This document shows, in pieces, positions 24,139 to 36,695 of a DNA stretch of 64,000 nt. The notes under the pieces were generated by a model. The model was not told the DNA's origin. It ran no database searches and saw only the letters and a program-made list of their open reading frames with translations. Source of the DNA: Camillea tinctor. Lineage: Eukaryota; Ascomycota; Sordariomycetes; Xylariales; Xylariaceae. Both the position numbers and the translations under genes were made by a program. Numbering within the stretch: position 1 is the stretch's first letter; each line of letters starts with the position of its first letter. The stretch is taken from the NCBI GenBank assembly GCA_022578605.1, contig MU394076.1:310001-374000 (forward strand), read 5' to 3'.

Positions 24139-26349
24139 GTCATAGGGTGCAATTCAGGAATGGAGGAAACCAGATGTTCGGAACCCCTACAATCGATGCT
24201 GGCGCGAATAATCTCGGTCGGGGCGATTGAGTGGTGGCGGGCAGAGCGGAAAGGGTGCTTGGAGAGTTGATCGGGAATGATGGTGATGAGGCGATGATAG
24301 GTAGGGCGGATGAGCGTCTGGATGGGCGTCTAGATGGGCGTCTAGGCGTCTATGGTAGGCAATGTTGGCAGGCTACCACGGGATTATACGATTATGCACG
24401 AAATAGCGCAAAAGAACGAGAAAAGTAATAAAAGTGTGGTGTAGAAGAAAAGGAAGAAAGAGGGACGATGTTGAGTGATGGCGACAGAGATTGAGTCTAA
24501 CGGGTAAGTACGAAGTAAATGGGTAATAGAGTTTGGTATGGCCACTGCTAAAGTTGGAGTGGGCATCAGAGACGGCAAGAACTCGGTATCACGTATCACA
24601 ACTCGAGCGTACGGCGCACGGGCAACCCTGGTCCGATCAGCTCCGTCAGCTGGCAGCCGGACCCGGGCAAAAAAGGGAACTCCAGACTCCCTTCCCCCAC
24701 TGTTGCAAGGGTCTGGTTTCTTCCTTGTCTGCCGTTACGCCAAGCTTCGATAAAACCCCCCCAAATCCCCCATCCAACCGTCTGTGGTTTTTACTATTGA
24801 CCAATAACGACGAGGCTTTTTATTCTTTCTGAATCATCCCCGAACTTTAAGTTAAGTTGCGCATCGTGTTTTAAACTGTATTATTTCTAAACTGGTCCCA
24901 ATGTAGCTGCATCTCGGTATGGTCAGATGAATTAATCAGCAAGCTATGTGCGGCAATACAATGCACCGCTGCATGGAAATCCTACTATTTATTGTCTTTA
25001 CACTACATAACCGGGCGTAACCTGAAGTATCAGAGGCATTGTGCCGCTATTAATAGTTGTACATACGTAGGGTACTGGGTACTCTGCTATATTACCTACT
25101 TGGTATATACATAGATAGATAGGCAGTACTGTACCTACGGCGTGGCAATTATTATACGGCCATTATAGGTTACTCTCGATATGGACAATCTAGCCGAGTT
25201 TCGAATTCAAACTGGGTAGGTTTTGAGTATCACCTTTTCTTCCAGGACTTTCTAAAGATGATGTCCCTCTGTACTAATCTGAAAGGTACCTACATGAGAA
25301 AGGAAATATCTACTCCGTACCTAATCCAAGGTTTGTGCATGTATATGAATTGAACAATACAAAGCTGCCTACATAGGTACCATACTAATATAAGTTCTTC
25401 TACTAGATGATTCATGTATATGTACATGTATGCATTCTATCATCATGCCTTAGGCCACCTAAGGTACCCTATAGATATGACCTATGAGATAATTTAAGAT
25501 GTATACTTGGCTCTAGTGCCAAGACACAGCCCTGGCAGGTTTAGGACTGACGTATGAGAGTCTCCAAAAATTCCGAGCTAGCGTTGAGGTTGGAAGGTTT
25601 ATTTTTTTTTAATTCGCCTATGCATGCAGGATAAGAAAACCCCACCACGCCACTACCATCAACCCGAATTTCTATTGATCAACCTACAAATCCATCAATT
25701 CTTAACTTATCTACACTATAGTAACCTACTAACCTACTTGACCTACCTTTGGCTCACTGCACGACATTTATGACATTTTTATAACGCATCTCGCTCACGG
25801 CGCAACTCCATTCTGTCCATTCTAAAAGCCTACACCACTTTTAGGAGGAGTCCTTTTTTTTTTTCTTTCTTCCTTTCCTTCTTTCTTTTTCTCTTTTCTT
25901 TTCTTTTCTTTTCACCGATTACAACTTCTGTCAAAGTTGTACAGGTTATTACCCTATCAATCGCATTAGGGTGTTTCCTGACAAATCCATTTGTTTTTTC
26001 TTTACTCCTTCCACCTATAACTAAATTCTTTCCGTTTTTAGTTTGACTTTTTAGTCTCAGCCTTTTTTTCTTTTTTTTTTCGAAAGAAAGAAAAAAAAAT
26101 ATTTCCCTCCCCTCCTCCGCCCGCGAAACAACACCACCACGATCTAATCTCCCTAGATCCTCTCATACCCCTCCATCCTTAAAAAGTCATAGGTCATAGC
26201 CAAGTCAAAAATTTCTTTGACTGCTATTGAAGCCGGAGCGACGAAACTTACGAACACCGAAGAGTCCGTATTCTTCCATCAACTACATTTGGTCTTCTAT
26301 CTTGGCTCTGGCAAGGAAAGAAAAAACAAGACACCAAACAGCAGCAAAC
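24139..26349. promoter_or_regulatory. Divergent intergenic region, HECT ligase / REI1
   Basis: About 2.2 kb between divergent genes. It contains three copies of a 12-bp tandem unit (24308-24343) with a partial fourth, long pyrimidine tracts at 25854-25915, and a T-run/A-run hairpin-like block around TTCGAA at 26063-26099. The short frames do not resemble proteins. Confidence 0.55.
24308..24351 (+). repeat. 12-bp tandem repeat, 3.7 copies
   Basis: Units GGATGAGCGTCT, GGATGGGCGTCT and AGATGGGCGTCT are followed by a partial AGGCGTCT. It lies about 170 bp upstream of the HECT ligase start codon, so it may sit in its 5' UTR or promoter. Confidence 0.8.
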
Positions 26350-28104
26350 ATGGCGACGATAAGTGGAAACCGGCCGTCCGGTGCCATTCTCCACGAAAAG
26401 CAGGACCCTAGTCCGGCTTCTCATCAATTCACTTGCAACACATGTCAAGTTGCTTTCCGCTTTGCCGATACCCAGAAGGGTCATATGAAGAGTGATTGGC
26501 AGTGAGTTCATTTGCAATCAACAGGGGATTTATATAGGCTTGCTGCTCTACAGAAAACTAACCTCCCTCTCCTCTCACCTCTTAGCCGATATAATCTCAA
26601 GCGCCGTGTTGCCTCTTTGCCTCCCATCTCCTCTGAGGTGTTCACCGAGAAGGTTCTCCAGGCCCGTGCCGCCACCACTGCTGAACAAGACCGCGCTGGC
26701 TTCCAGCAGGTCTGCGACGTTTGCCAGCGAACATATTACAGCGAAAACTCGTACCGGAATCATATTTCAAGCCAGAAACATAAGGCAAAGGAAGCGGCCC
26801 TACATCGTCGAGGCGCAAACCCGGACGACGCCAGCTCTGTCATGAGTTCTACCTTTTCTCTCGGCAATCCTATGCCTGTAGAACCGGAACAAGTTGGTTC
26901 GGATGCCGAGGATGAGTTCAACGAAGTTGTCGAGGGACTGCAGAAGACCGACCTGAATGATCGCGAGTCTCCTGTGAGACGGCCCTCCAGTCCTCATCTC
27001 TCGGCGGAAGGTCAACATCTCAGGGAACACCCCATATCTGAGAAATCCAGCGAAACCGTTTCTAGCTCGGCCACTCCTGTTCCGGGAGTCACTCTAAAAT
27101 CATGTTTGTTCTGCAACTATGACTCGCCTACTGTTCCTCTCAACGTGGTACACATGGAACGCATCCACAGCATGTTCATTCCTGAGAAAAAATATCTAGT
27201 CGATCTCGAAGGCTTGATTGGCTCGCTACAACAGCGCATTCAGGAGTATCATGAGTGTCTATACTGTGGCAAACTCAAGAACACGGCGCTTGCAGCGCAA
27301 ACCCATATGCGCGACAAGGGTCACTGCAAAATCCCCTATACCACTCTAGACGAGCAGACCGAGATTGGTGAATACTATGACTTTAGAAGCACTTACTCAG
27401 ACGGCGAGGATTCTGAAGATGAGTCAGTGGATGGGGACAAGCAAAATGGTGGAGTCAAGTTAGGCGCTAAACGATCCACCAGGGAAGCTGACGAAAACGG
27501 AGTAGAAGATGATGGCTGGGAGACGGACAGTTCCGCTTCGTCTTGTAACTCAGATGACTTGAGGGCGATTCCAGTTGACAATTCCTTCCGTCTCCAAGAG
27601 CGTCTCGAGAAGCACCCCCATCATTCATCGCACGATCCCCGGCACCATCATCAAAAAGATGGCTGGCATTCGCATGCCCATAAACATCGTGCCATTTTCT
27701 ACGACGATACCGAGATGCATCTACCTTCTGGTCGCACAGTAGGGCACCGGTCCTATGTGAGGTACTGGCGTCAAAATCTCCACAATTATCCCTCGCCCGA
27801 GGAACGTGCTGAGAGGTTGGCTATTGAGGCAGCAGAACTCTCTGGGGATGCGATGGACGTGGACGATGATGAAAATAGAGACAATAGAGTTGTCAGACGG
27901 CAGACTCGTGGCCAGAAGGGTGCGGTTGTGTCCCGAGCTAACGGTGGAACCGGTATGTTGGGCGTCACCAACGAAAAGAAAAAGGAGGTTCAGCGGGCTG
28001 AGGAGAGAAGCCGTAAAAAGCAGCAGGCAGCGCAGAGGCGCAAGGAATGGTCTATCAACAAGGGTGCCAATCACCAGAAGTACTACAACTACCAGATCTT
28101 GTGA
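26350..28104 (+). CDS. REI1: 60S biogenesis zinc-finger protein Rei1
   Basis: Two exons, 26350-26501 and 26586-28104 (84-bp intron, phase 2), about 556 aa. Four C2H2-type fingers are visible: FTCNTCQVAF with HMKSDWH, split by the intron; VCDVCQRTYYSENSYRNH with a following His; SCLFCNYD with HMERIH; and ECLYCGKL with HMRDKGH. The HMKSDWHRYNLKRRVASLPP stretch is diagnostic for the Rei1/Reh1 family. Rei1 acts in the cytoplasm on pre-60S ribosomes, helping recycle Arx1-Alb1 and probing the exit tunnel. The C-terminus is basic and ends NKGANHQKYYNYQIL. An acidic region (DGEDSEDESVDGD) lies between fingers and tail. Confidence 0.95.
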
Positions 28105-31100
28105 ACATGGCCAAACATTTGTCACAACGGCTGGGGTTTAGGTGGGATGTGGTTTGGTAGAATAAGGCTCGTATGCTCCATTTGCAATCTCTTGATTCAA
28201 CGAGTATATAGAGCTTACCTGTAGTTTCGACAGGCTAGTATACTATTAATCAATCAATCGAGGTTTGTGTTTAGCAACGGTCAAAGCTTTGTCCAGTTAC
28301 CGATGTTAAGCCAAGGTATGAATGACCTCTGTAGAGCTATGACTATCTAAGTGTTTTCAACCATAGCATACGAGCTCGCAGTTGAGCAAAGTCTCATAAG
28401 ATTCTCATAGAAAATAGATATGATGTTTCTAGTAAAATTTAAATATATGCCTACCTCTCACACGACGGCTCGTCTTCCGTCTTTCATCATATATCACACT
28501 ACGGCCTTCGAAGTTTTCTAATTTTAGCCCGTCATTAGATTGAATGAATAGAACGAGATGATATTTTAATCATTATATATGCCTTTTATTGACCACAATA
28601 TGTATAGGGCCATCAGAACATGGATAATTTGTGCTTTAGTATAATTCACATTCACTTGAGGTCTAGTTAATTCATCTTCATCTCAAGTTTGCTACGTCGG
28701 CGTTGGTTGCTACAACCTACGGAGAACCCCTGATTTGATATTCAATGGCAGCGAGAGCAGAACATTGAATGAAGGAAACAAGTAAAAAGAGTTTTAATAC
28801 ATGTATATATATCCTTCCCAGTGTCATATTTTGATAGCTCTCCCCCCTACAACCGAGTCCATAGGGGGAAAACACCTAGGCATACCACCACATCGTCCCA
28901 AGACCACGATCTCAGTTCTCATCTTTCTTTCTTTACCCCTTCTCTCTCTTTACGGTCTGCTTGTATATCTAAGCTTACTCACCCCCATACACACACACAC
29001 ACCGTTTCGAGAGAACACCCGACCATCGCCACCTATGCGCCTAACTCCCTACTTCTTTTCCCCCTACTTCATGCCCCCCGCCCCTCCTCCACATAACCAT
29101 CGCCAACGCGCACACGGGCCCCTTATTCACACCCCGCACATCCCGGCGGCTTTGCCGTTAGCGTGGCGGACGTGTGCGCGGTGCCGATGGGAAGGGCGGG
29201 CAGGGAGGCCAGGGCCCACCGACAGCTTGCGCGCGGGGAGTTTGGGGTCGTGGTTGTGGGGGTGTATGGTAGTTATGTGTGAGTTGCCTTCTTTTTCATT
29301 TTCATGTTTCGCTTTGGCTATTTTTCTTTTGGGAGGAGGATGGTCGTGGTTATGGGAGATTTAGGGGGGAAATAGGGGGCGGGCATGATTTTTGCTGACA
29401 TGTTGGGTTGTGAATAGGGATGCGTATACGGTCGCTGTCTTGGGCTGTAATATGGATTTGTTCACGTTGAATACTTGTCTGGTGAGTTTTTTCTTTCTTC
29501 TCTTTTCTTTCGTGCTCGTCTCATGTCCTTTATATGTGACTTCTATCCAATAATACCTGATTGAAAACTCGAGAAACTCATCAAATTAATATTCTTACCT
29601 AGAGCCTACAACATGGAGCGTGCCTCAACGTCACCTACATGCGAAGAATGCGTCATCTTTCTTCGCATCGAGCCGCCATAGCGCTTATATCTGTCCGACC
29701 AACGACGCTGAAATTCGTATGGCCGCTGTCATAATGGAAATATAATGTGCTGTGTTGGTACGGCATGTCCTCCGGGCCCGAAGAAGTATACCTAGAGTCT
29801 AAAGTTGGGTGCTTCGAGGGATCAATGCAGATGTATACCCAAACCCAGATATGCCCCGGGGATCCAGTTATGGAGGATATAAAGCAAGGGATATATATGT
29901 CTACAGGGAATTGGTATATAGCCAAATCAATACACCCTAAGGCGGATATCTGAATGAATCACATTATTACCAAATCTTGCTATAGCTAAACACTGTATCC
30001 TATTCGTAGATTGACCCCTTTCTATGTGGCCCCCTGAGTTTCACACTTGTCTACATAATGGCAGTCCCTGTCATAAAATTTCCAACAGTGAACCATGTAC
30101 GATCTAAGACTTAATTAGGGTCTCCTTCATGTTACATATGTATTTTCCATATGAGAGCATGTAAAATGAGCTTAAAATGTGTAGATGTGTAGAGAAAGTA
30201 ATAAGTGTGTGTGACCTATGATCAGACTGAAATAAGTCGCTATGTTGCTCTCGAATACATCAAGGGTTAACACACAAGTATGATATGGTAACCAATACCT
30301 ACATTCTAATTCCGGTTGATCCAGAACCCTCAGTCCCTTCTTACCCTAGTCACAAGACACTAAACATTATACCGTTCTGCATTCAATAAATGAGTAATAG
30401 CCAGGAACTATTGGTGATGTTCGCATTGAATGCTTATATTCCGCGTATTAAATAGACAAACAAACGGGTAAACATTATTTTATTCCCCAGAGCTTTACTA
30501 GATGTAGACCTTTTCTATGAGAACAATGCAGGACCTAGGTATCCTTGGGGTCTAGTTAAGGTTGCATGTAAGGTAGTTAAAGCTTCTTGTTTCTAAAAAA
30601 AGAAATATAATAAAAATAGTACACTTTGGTTACCCGTGGTTCTAATTCAACGTACACATGTATGAATCGTCTACAGAGCGTTAGAATATCAACGGTATAA
30701 GGGTGGCCTAGTGCCGATAGGGTCCTATCATCTAACCTAGTTGATTTCCTTCTGTCTGAAGCGAGGTTTGTAGTGAAAGAGTGATAATGGTGTATGTCAG
30801 ATTAGCGAGAGGACCCTATATCCTGTCAACATATCCCATTAGGTACTAGACATACGAAATACTTGAGGCGATGTTAGGATATGCAAGTATCATCCTTGCT
30901 TTAATTATATGAGCTTTTGTTCTTAATAGTATCACGGACTGAATCACTTCAATTCATATACGGCGATGTTCATGTAGAGGTTAAAAAAAAGTCATATTCT
31001 CGCGACTAACATTAGAGTAATGATGATGGGTATCATACATGGATAAAAGGGCAATAAGTCTATCAGGGGTATATCCACTTCTGTTTCCCAGATCTGTGCC

Positions 31101-31545
31101 GGGTGTGCCACGCACTCAATAATCCTGCTTGCATATTCCGTAAACTCCCAACGCTAAACCTTCAGAAAGAATTGACTCCTCAAACTCAGAAAATTGCAAA
31201 CATGCTCTCTCAAGTCTTGTTGAGAATCATGCGCTATCCTACACTTGTATGGTGTGTGGGTAGCGAAATGCGTTACAAGCAGTTGGCTCAAACTGTGGTA
31301 TCGAACGCCACTTGAGCAAATATCCAACGCCAAAATCGTTAAGGTTCGTGAACTCGAAATTCAAATTCGGAAAATCGATCGATGCGTTGAAAAGTATGTA
31401 TTCAGCGTCCCTGTTTTCCAGCGGCCTAGCCCCACCCCCCCTTTTTGGTTTCTCAACAGGAGAGAATTCCTGAGCATATTTTTGTGGGATTAGAGGGTGA
31501 TGCTCTAGGAAGGGGGGATGAAAGCTGAAATGTAGTGAATGCGGC
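28105..31545. other. Gene-poor 3.4-kb stretch
   Basis: No gene can be supported with confidence. A GC-rich island at about 29030-29260 stands out from AT-rich surroundings and can be joined through canonical splice signals to 29418-29478 (see findings), but no known protein is recognised. The plus-strand frame at 28801-29364 is low-complexity P/H/L and is not accepted. From 29500 to 31500 the DNA is AT-rich and shows nothing gene-like on either strand. Confidence 0.5.
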
Positions 31546-32013
31546 CTAGTTCTGGGCATGGGAAGCACCGTAGGCGTATAGAACGGTCGGTCCGCTGAAG
31601 TCAGTGATCGAAACGCAACGCCCATAGAGATACGTCGTCAGGATGGGCTTGTCAGCGTCACGGGTGGCGTGATAGATGATCTCGTTGGTAGTGGTATCAC
31701 GGAGGGAGTGCAGCTGGCCTGATCGGTAGATCTTGATGAGGCATGGGCGATTTTGCTGCGTTTGATGGCGCTCCTGTTCTCTTCTCTGCTGCTGCTCCAG
31801 ATGACGCAGTTCTCGATCAATTGCCTCCATCTGCTGGCGCGACTGTCTCTCTCGAATTTCCTCTTGGTAGAGCGCTCCTAGACGTTCTACTGAGTAGTTC
31901 ACGAGCTTGAACTTGATGCGTTGCTGGGGGCGATGCTTAGAGATAACACCAGCCTCTCGAGCTCGGAGTGAAGGGGTGGAAGACTGGCGAAGGGCGTAGG
32001 CTCTGGCAGGCAT
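31546..32013 (-). CDS. Hypothetical protein, coiled coil plus C-terminal beta-rich part
   Basis: Single-exon frame of about 155 aa from MPARAYALRQSS. The frame is open further upstream to 32142, but that extension (YSFYHTLLP..., N/I-rich) looks like untranslated leader. Residues about 60-100 form an E/R/Q-rich helix suited to a coiled coil (EEIRERQSRQQMEAIDRELR), followed by a compact segment with ILTTYLYGRCVSITDFSG. No family is recognised. It stands alone between two gene-poor stretches. It may be lineage-restricted; coding status rests on frame length and composition only. Confidence 0.5.
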   Translation of the reverse strand: MPARAYALRQSSTPSLRAREAGVISKHRPQQRIKFKLVNYSVERLGALYQEEIRERQSRQQMEAIDRELRHLEQQQRREQERHQTQQNRPCLIKIYRSGQLHSLRDTTTNEIIYHATRDADKPILTTYLYGRCVSITDFSGPTVLYAYGASHAQN

Positions 32014-33431
32014 CTTGGGAGCCGTTGTGTTGATTATCGTGATAAGTTGTTGGTAATTGATGATGGTATTTAAGATAATGATGTTTTGTTGACGGAAGGG
32101 CACCACTGGGAGTAAAGTGTGGTAAAAGGAGTATGGAGTCAAGTTGGTGATAACAGTGATGGTGACAATGATGGAAAGGTGCTAGTTCAACAATGTTTGT
32201 ACACTACTTAGGTAGGTAAACATATAATCAGAATTGACTGCAGTGAATGAGAATGCCTGATGGTACGGGTATGTAGGGGTGATGGAGAGAGTTGGAAGAA
32301 GAAATGGAGGTGCTGGCTCCTTATATAGGTAGCAGAGGTTTATTGAGTGGCCCGGTGATGGCGTATGGAAGAGAGTTTGCTTTTTTTTTCTATTGAGTTG
32401 AGTAAATTGAATAACGATGACTCGAAAAAGTATCTTGTAGGTTTATCCAACAGTGGAAACAAACTTGAAGCCTGACGAATCTACACTGGCACCCATTCCT
32501 GAAGAGGCGTTTTTTTAGTACGGCCTGGTTCTTGTACATAGACAACCTCTATCTGGATCTTTTGGGTAATTATTTTGGTACCTAGGTAGGTATGAAGATA
32601 CTGACATAATAATGAATGGTTCAATTGAAAAGTTCTGCTTCAATTTTAACATATTAATTCTAGGTACCTAGGTATATAGCAAGAACTTTGGTAGTTGCAT
32701 TATTGTTTACATGATACCGGCTTTATTGCCCTCGAAGGGGTGCAAGCTGCCTTCGATCTCTCGATTTCACACACACCAGCTATTAACATCTATCGTGACT
32801 GCTCTATGGATCGATCTTGTTTCTAGCATAAATGAGGAAACTTTTGTTTAAATCGAGAACTTAACTCTTAGCAACAAAGTTACATATTGCGGTAGCGACA
32901 ATAGAAGATGCGTGGATAAATCAACAACGAGATGTACCAAGCCAACTACTCCTAAAGTCACACGAGAAACTCTTAAACTGTACTAACGTCTCTCCTGCGT
33001 TGAAAATCTTAATTCGAGATCTACGAAATATGTCAGTCATTGTGACCACATACCTCTAGGATCTAGGAACTGAAACAGATAGTTCTCGATAGAACTTCAC
33101 ACATTTTCCTACGAATCACTTGAACCCAGTCCCTCTATTTAATTTTGTACACACACACACACACACACACACATGTATTTATGTATATTTGTTCTGAAAT
33201 AATGGTAATTATTCATGACGACTGTCGAAGGTTTGTCATTTTGATCCTGCTGAAAAACATGTAAGGTTACATGTAAACCAAGTATGATCTCAGAACTCTC
33301 TCCAGCCTCCCCCCTTTTTTTTTTAAATTTTTTTTTCTTTCTCTCTTTCTCTTCAAAGTTCTCTTTCACTTTCCATGACCAGGGAGTGGAGGACACGGAT
33401 CCGAACCTTGACATCAAATAAGATTCAGGAT
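32014..33431. other. Intergenic, TACCTAGGTA palindromes and (AC)n
   Basis: About 1.4 kb without a supported gene. Two exact TACCTAGGTA palindromes lie only 86 bp apart (32579-32588 and 32665-32674). An (AC)n microsatellite is at 33149-33173 in the MsrB 3' flank. Confidence 0.6.
33149..33173. repeat. (AC)n microsatellite
   Basis: Twelve and a half AC units in the 3' flank of the MsrB gene. Confidence 0.9.
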
Positions 33432-34115
33432 TCAAGCTTTGCTATCCTTTGCCTCCCCTTGAATTGGCTTGTCTTCAGGCGAGAAGTTTAGACTGACGCT
33501 GTTAACACAATGTCTCTCGTCAGTGGGGGTGGGATACCCCTCCCCCTTGAAGACATGTCCAAGATGGCCACCGCAATTGGAGCAGACGATTTCCGTTCTT
33601 GCCATACCCCAAGAGTTATCTTCGTGGCGCGTGACAGCCCCGGGAATGCTGTCGAAGTACGCCGGCCAACCGCAGCCTGACTTGAACTTGTGATTTGCCT
33701 TGTACAGAGGCGCATTACACCCGGCACATGTGTAGACACCGGAATCCGAAAAGAACTTGTCATATTTACCGGAGAAGGGGGCTTCAGTTCCCTTCTCGCG
33801 GAGGATCCGGAATTGTTCTAGAGCCACTGTGAGTAAAAGCTAGAGGAGAGAAAGGGGAAGAGGAGAAGCAAGTAGCTTGCCTTTATTGAGAACAGCCCGC
33901 CATTCATCAGACGTCCTCTCATCTGGATACGACATTTTACTGGCCGAGTTGGAGCTGGTGCCAAAGAGACTACCGAGAAAAGGGATAGTTGGCATCGATT
34001 TTAAGGAGGATGGGCTTTGGTGCAGTGTTCTATGCTGAGCCGAGGCCCGAGCTCTGGTGAAATTGGAAAATGTATAGAAGGTTCGGAACAAGATGGAGAA
34101 TGGTGGTAGACGCAT
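33432..34115 (-). CDS. Peptide methionine-R-sulfoxide reductase (MsrB)
   Basis: Two exons, 34115-33881 and 33826-33432, about 209 aa. The SelR domain is complete: EQFRILREKGTEAPFSGKYD, zinc pairs CAGC and CSNC, GHLGHVF, and the catalytic cysteine in RHCVNSVSLNF. It reduces the R form of methionine sulfoxide in proteins with thioredoxin. The first 35 residues are basic, rich in R/S/F and free of acid, like a mitochondrial presequence; inner Mets (MPTIPF, MSYPDERTSDEW) could start a cytosolic form. The 54-bp intron begins with GC (AAAG then GCAAGC) and ends CACAG; with it the frame reads EWRAVLNKVALEQF, matching the family. No GT donor gives this reading. Confidence 0.92.
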
Positions 34116-34893
34116 GAGATCGGGTATATATACGTACGTGATTGATAAGGGAAAGAGAGAAAAAAAGATAGATGTTGACAGAGAGGTCGAGGGGGGGATT
34201 TATATACAGTTAATTGTCTCTACGATTTACTTATAAAGCGATCGGGGTTTGGCGGAATGACAATTCCTTGTTGCTGTGTGTATAAGTGGTGTACAACTAG
34301 GTGATGATTTGGAATCATTTGTGTTCCGTACCTAGGTAGATCCAGGTTACAGGTTTAAGCTGGGTCACACACAATGCCTAATGGCCTCTGATGCGGCAAC
34401 GTTTTGGGTGCTGTTTAGCGGCTCAGACGGCTGCATGTCGTCAGAGACTCTGCCCCACTAGGTTGTTCATTCGATTGAGGTTCCAGTGACGCAAGGGGTT
34501 CCTGTCATTCGAGCTGGGGTCCCATTATAAGGGATGACGGATCAACTGAATCTAGCGATCTCCGAAACGCGCCACCTGTACTAAGTACTGTCTGGACAGC
34601 CCTGTAAAGCCACATTTAGGCCCATAAGTCAGTGCGACGCTTGGATTGGACGCCTGCCGCTTGGTATTAGGTATTACATACTACTTATCGGTGCCAGACC
34701 ACCTTCTGTGTCTACCAACCTATTTACTATAGGTAACCTACCTATATCTACCTACTCAACTTGCTCAACTTTTATTTTACTTTTTTATCTTCTTTTCTAT
34801 TACACCACACACTTCCACACACACGAAATCACACATTCACCCTCAATACCTACGCACACAGAACAAATTTCCATCTAATCTGGCTTCGCGATT
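34116..34893. other. Divergent intergenic region, MsrB / ArfGAP
   Basis: About 780 bp with one exact TACCTAGGTA palindrome (34329-34338). The ArfGAP side (34760-34830) is pyrimidine- and CA-rich. No coding signal. Confidence 0.55.
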
Positions 34894-36695
34894 ATGTCTA
34901 GACGTCCACCCAACCCTGCTGCCGAGAGGGCAGCCAAGAATCAACAGACAATTAAGAGTCTCCTGAAATTGGAACCCAACAAGATATGCGCCGACTGCAA
35001 AAGAAACAAGCGTAGGCACTCCCCCACCCTGAAAACCCCCCATAATCACAGGCTAATTCTTTTCCTCAAACAGATCCGCGATGGGCAAGTTGGAACCTAG
35101 GTGTTTTTATCTGTATTCGCTGTTCGGGAATCCACCGCGGTATGGGCACGCATATCTCGAGGGTGAAATCGGTTGACCTAGACTCGTGGACGGACGAACA
35201 ACTACAAAGTATTCTTCGCTGGGGCAATGCGCGCTCCAACAAGTACTGGGAATCTAAATTGGCACCTGGCCACGTTCCGTCAGAAGCCAAGATCGAGAAC
35301 TTTATCCGAACAAAATACGAGTTGAAGCGGTGGGTGATGGATGGACCCATGCCTGACCCCGCGAGCTTGGATGTTGAGGGGGATGATGAGATTCCTCTAA
35401 GTATCGTGAAGGAGAAACAGAACATTGAGAGGAAAGAGTCAATTCGGAAAACTCCAGGAGGACCGAGTACAGCTCCCCGGCCAGCACCACCCCAAGCGGA
35501 CCTTATTGGCGGTGATGACATCCCACCGCGAGCCAGCACCGCTGGGCCGGCGTCCTCTCAAGTTCCTCCTAAATCTGCTCCCGCGCCGCCAAAAACTGTC
35601 AATACCAAGGACTCCCTGTTGGGGTTGGATTTTCTAGGTGATGTCCCTTCTGCGCCCCCGAGGCCTGCCAGCACGACTGGTGCAGGAGCTCTAGGCGGTC
35701 AATCGCGGCCTGATCTAAAACAGTCCATCTTGTCCCTTTATGCTTCGGCACCGCGGCCACAGGCACAAGTACAGACACAACCGCAACATGCCGGCCATGC
35801 ATCCACCGGGTCTTTTGGTAGTTTTGGAGGGATGCAATCTCCTGTGCCGTCACCTACCATGGGACACCATTCTCATCAGTCAAGTAGTGGGAACCTCAAT
35901 GATGCCTTTGCTGGTTTGGGGTTTGGAAATTCCGCATCGACAAAGAGCCCACAGACGGACGCTTTTGCTGGACTTACAAACATGGCCAGCCATCGATCCA
36001 GCCCCAAGCCCACGACGACAACTTCGGCATTTTCTGGTCTAAGTGGTGGAGGCTTTTTTGATTCCAAGCCTGCTCAACCGGCAGCTCAGCATCAACAGAA
36101 ATCGTCGATGAGTGCTTCGGGTGGCTTTGGGGGGTTTGGTTCAAGTATGGCATCTCCTAAGCCGGCACAACCTGCGTCATCAGGTTTGGGTGACCTATTC
36201 GACTGGTCAGCTCCAGCTCCAGCTGCGGCTCAACCAGCTGCGGCTGCGCCGGCTCCATCGAAGCCAGCGCCTGCACCTACCGCCAGCTCTGTCTTCAACC
36301 TTTCGGCCAGTCAACCAAAGCAAACCCCCTTGGCTGCGCCCGCAACTAGCTCTATTACCCCAATGAATTCGGATTTTAGCAACTCAGACGTTTGGGGCAA
36401 CGCATGGGGCAATCCTGAACCAACTGCATCTGCAGCACCAAAGAGTCCGGCTTTGGCGAAGCCCGCCATTACTAGTGACTTTGGGGCTTGGGGTAGCAGC
36501 ACCGGAGGTTCTTTTGCTAACCAGAGCATAGTACCAGGCGCTTCTGGGGGATTTACCCCTGCACCCAAGGTAGCGGGAGATGAAGAATTCGGGGGCTGGA
36601 CTAGCAGCACAGGAGGAAATACTAACAACAATGGAGTCGCTAAACCCGCTGGCGGTGTTGGAAATGATGACCTGTTCTCTAATGTTTGGCAGTAA
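34894..36695 (+). CDS. ArfGAP protein, Age2/SMAP-like
   Basis: Two exons, 34894-35011 and 35074-36695 (62-bp intron, phase 1), about 579 aa. The ArfGAP zinc finger is at the N-terminus: C-x2-C in ICADC, 16 residues, then C-x2-C in FICIRC, with SGIHRGMGTHISRVKS supplying the catalytic Arg region. The rest is a low-complexity G/A/P/S/Q tail with repeated DAFAGL, GFGGFG, DLFDW and WGNAWGN-type motifs, likely contacts for coat or adaptor proteins. It should stimulate GTP hydrolysis by Arf at the trans-Golgi/endosome. No UBA domain is seen, which favours Age2 over Gts1-like proteins; that is inference. Confidence 0.9.

Noticed and set aside
28801..29364. Plus-strand 187-codon frame
   Set aside because: Low-complexity P/H/L composition; a different frame in the same GC island fits splice signals better.
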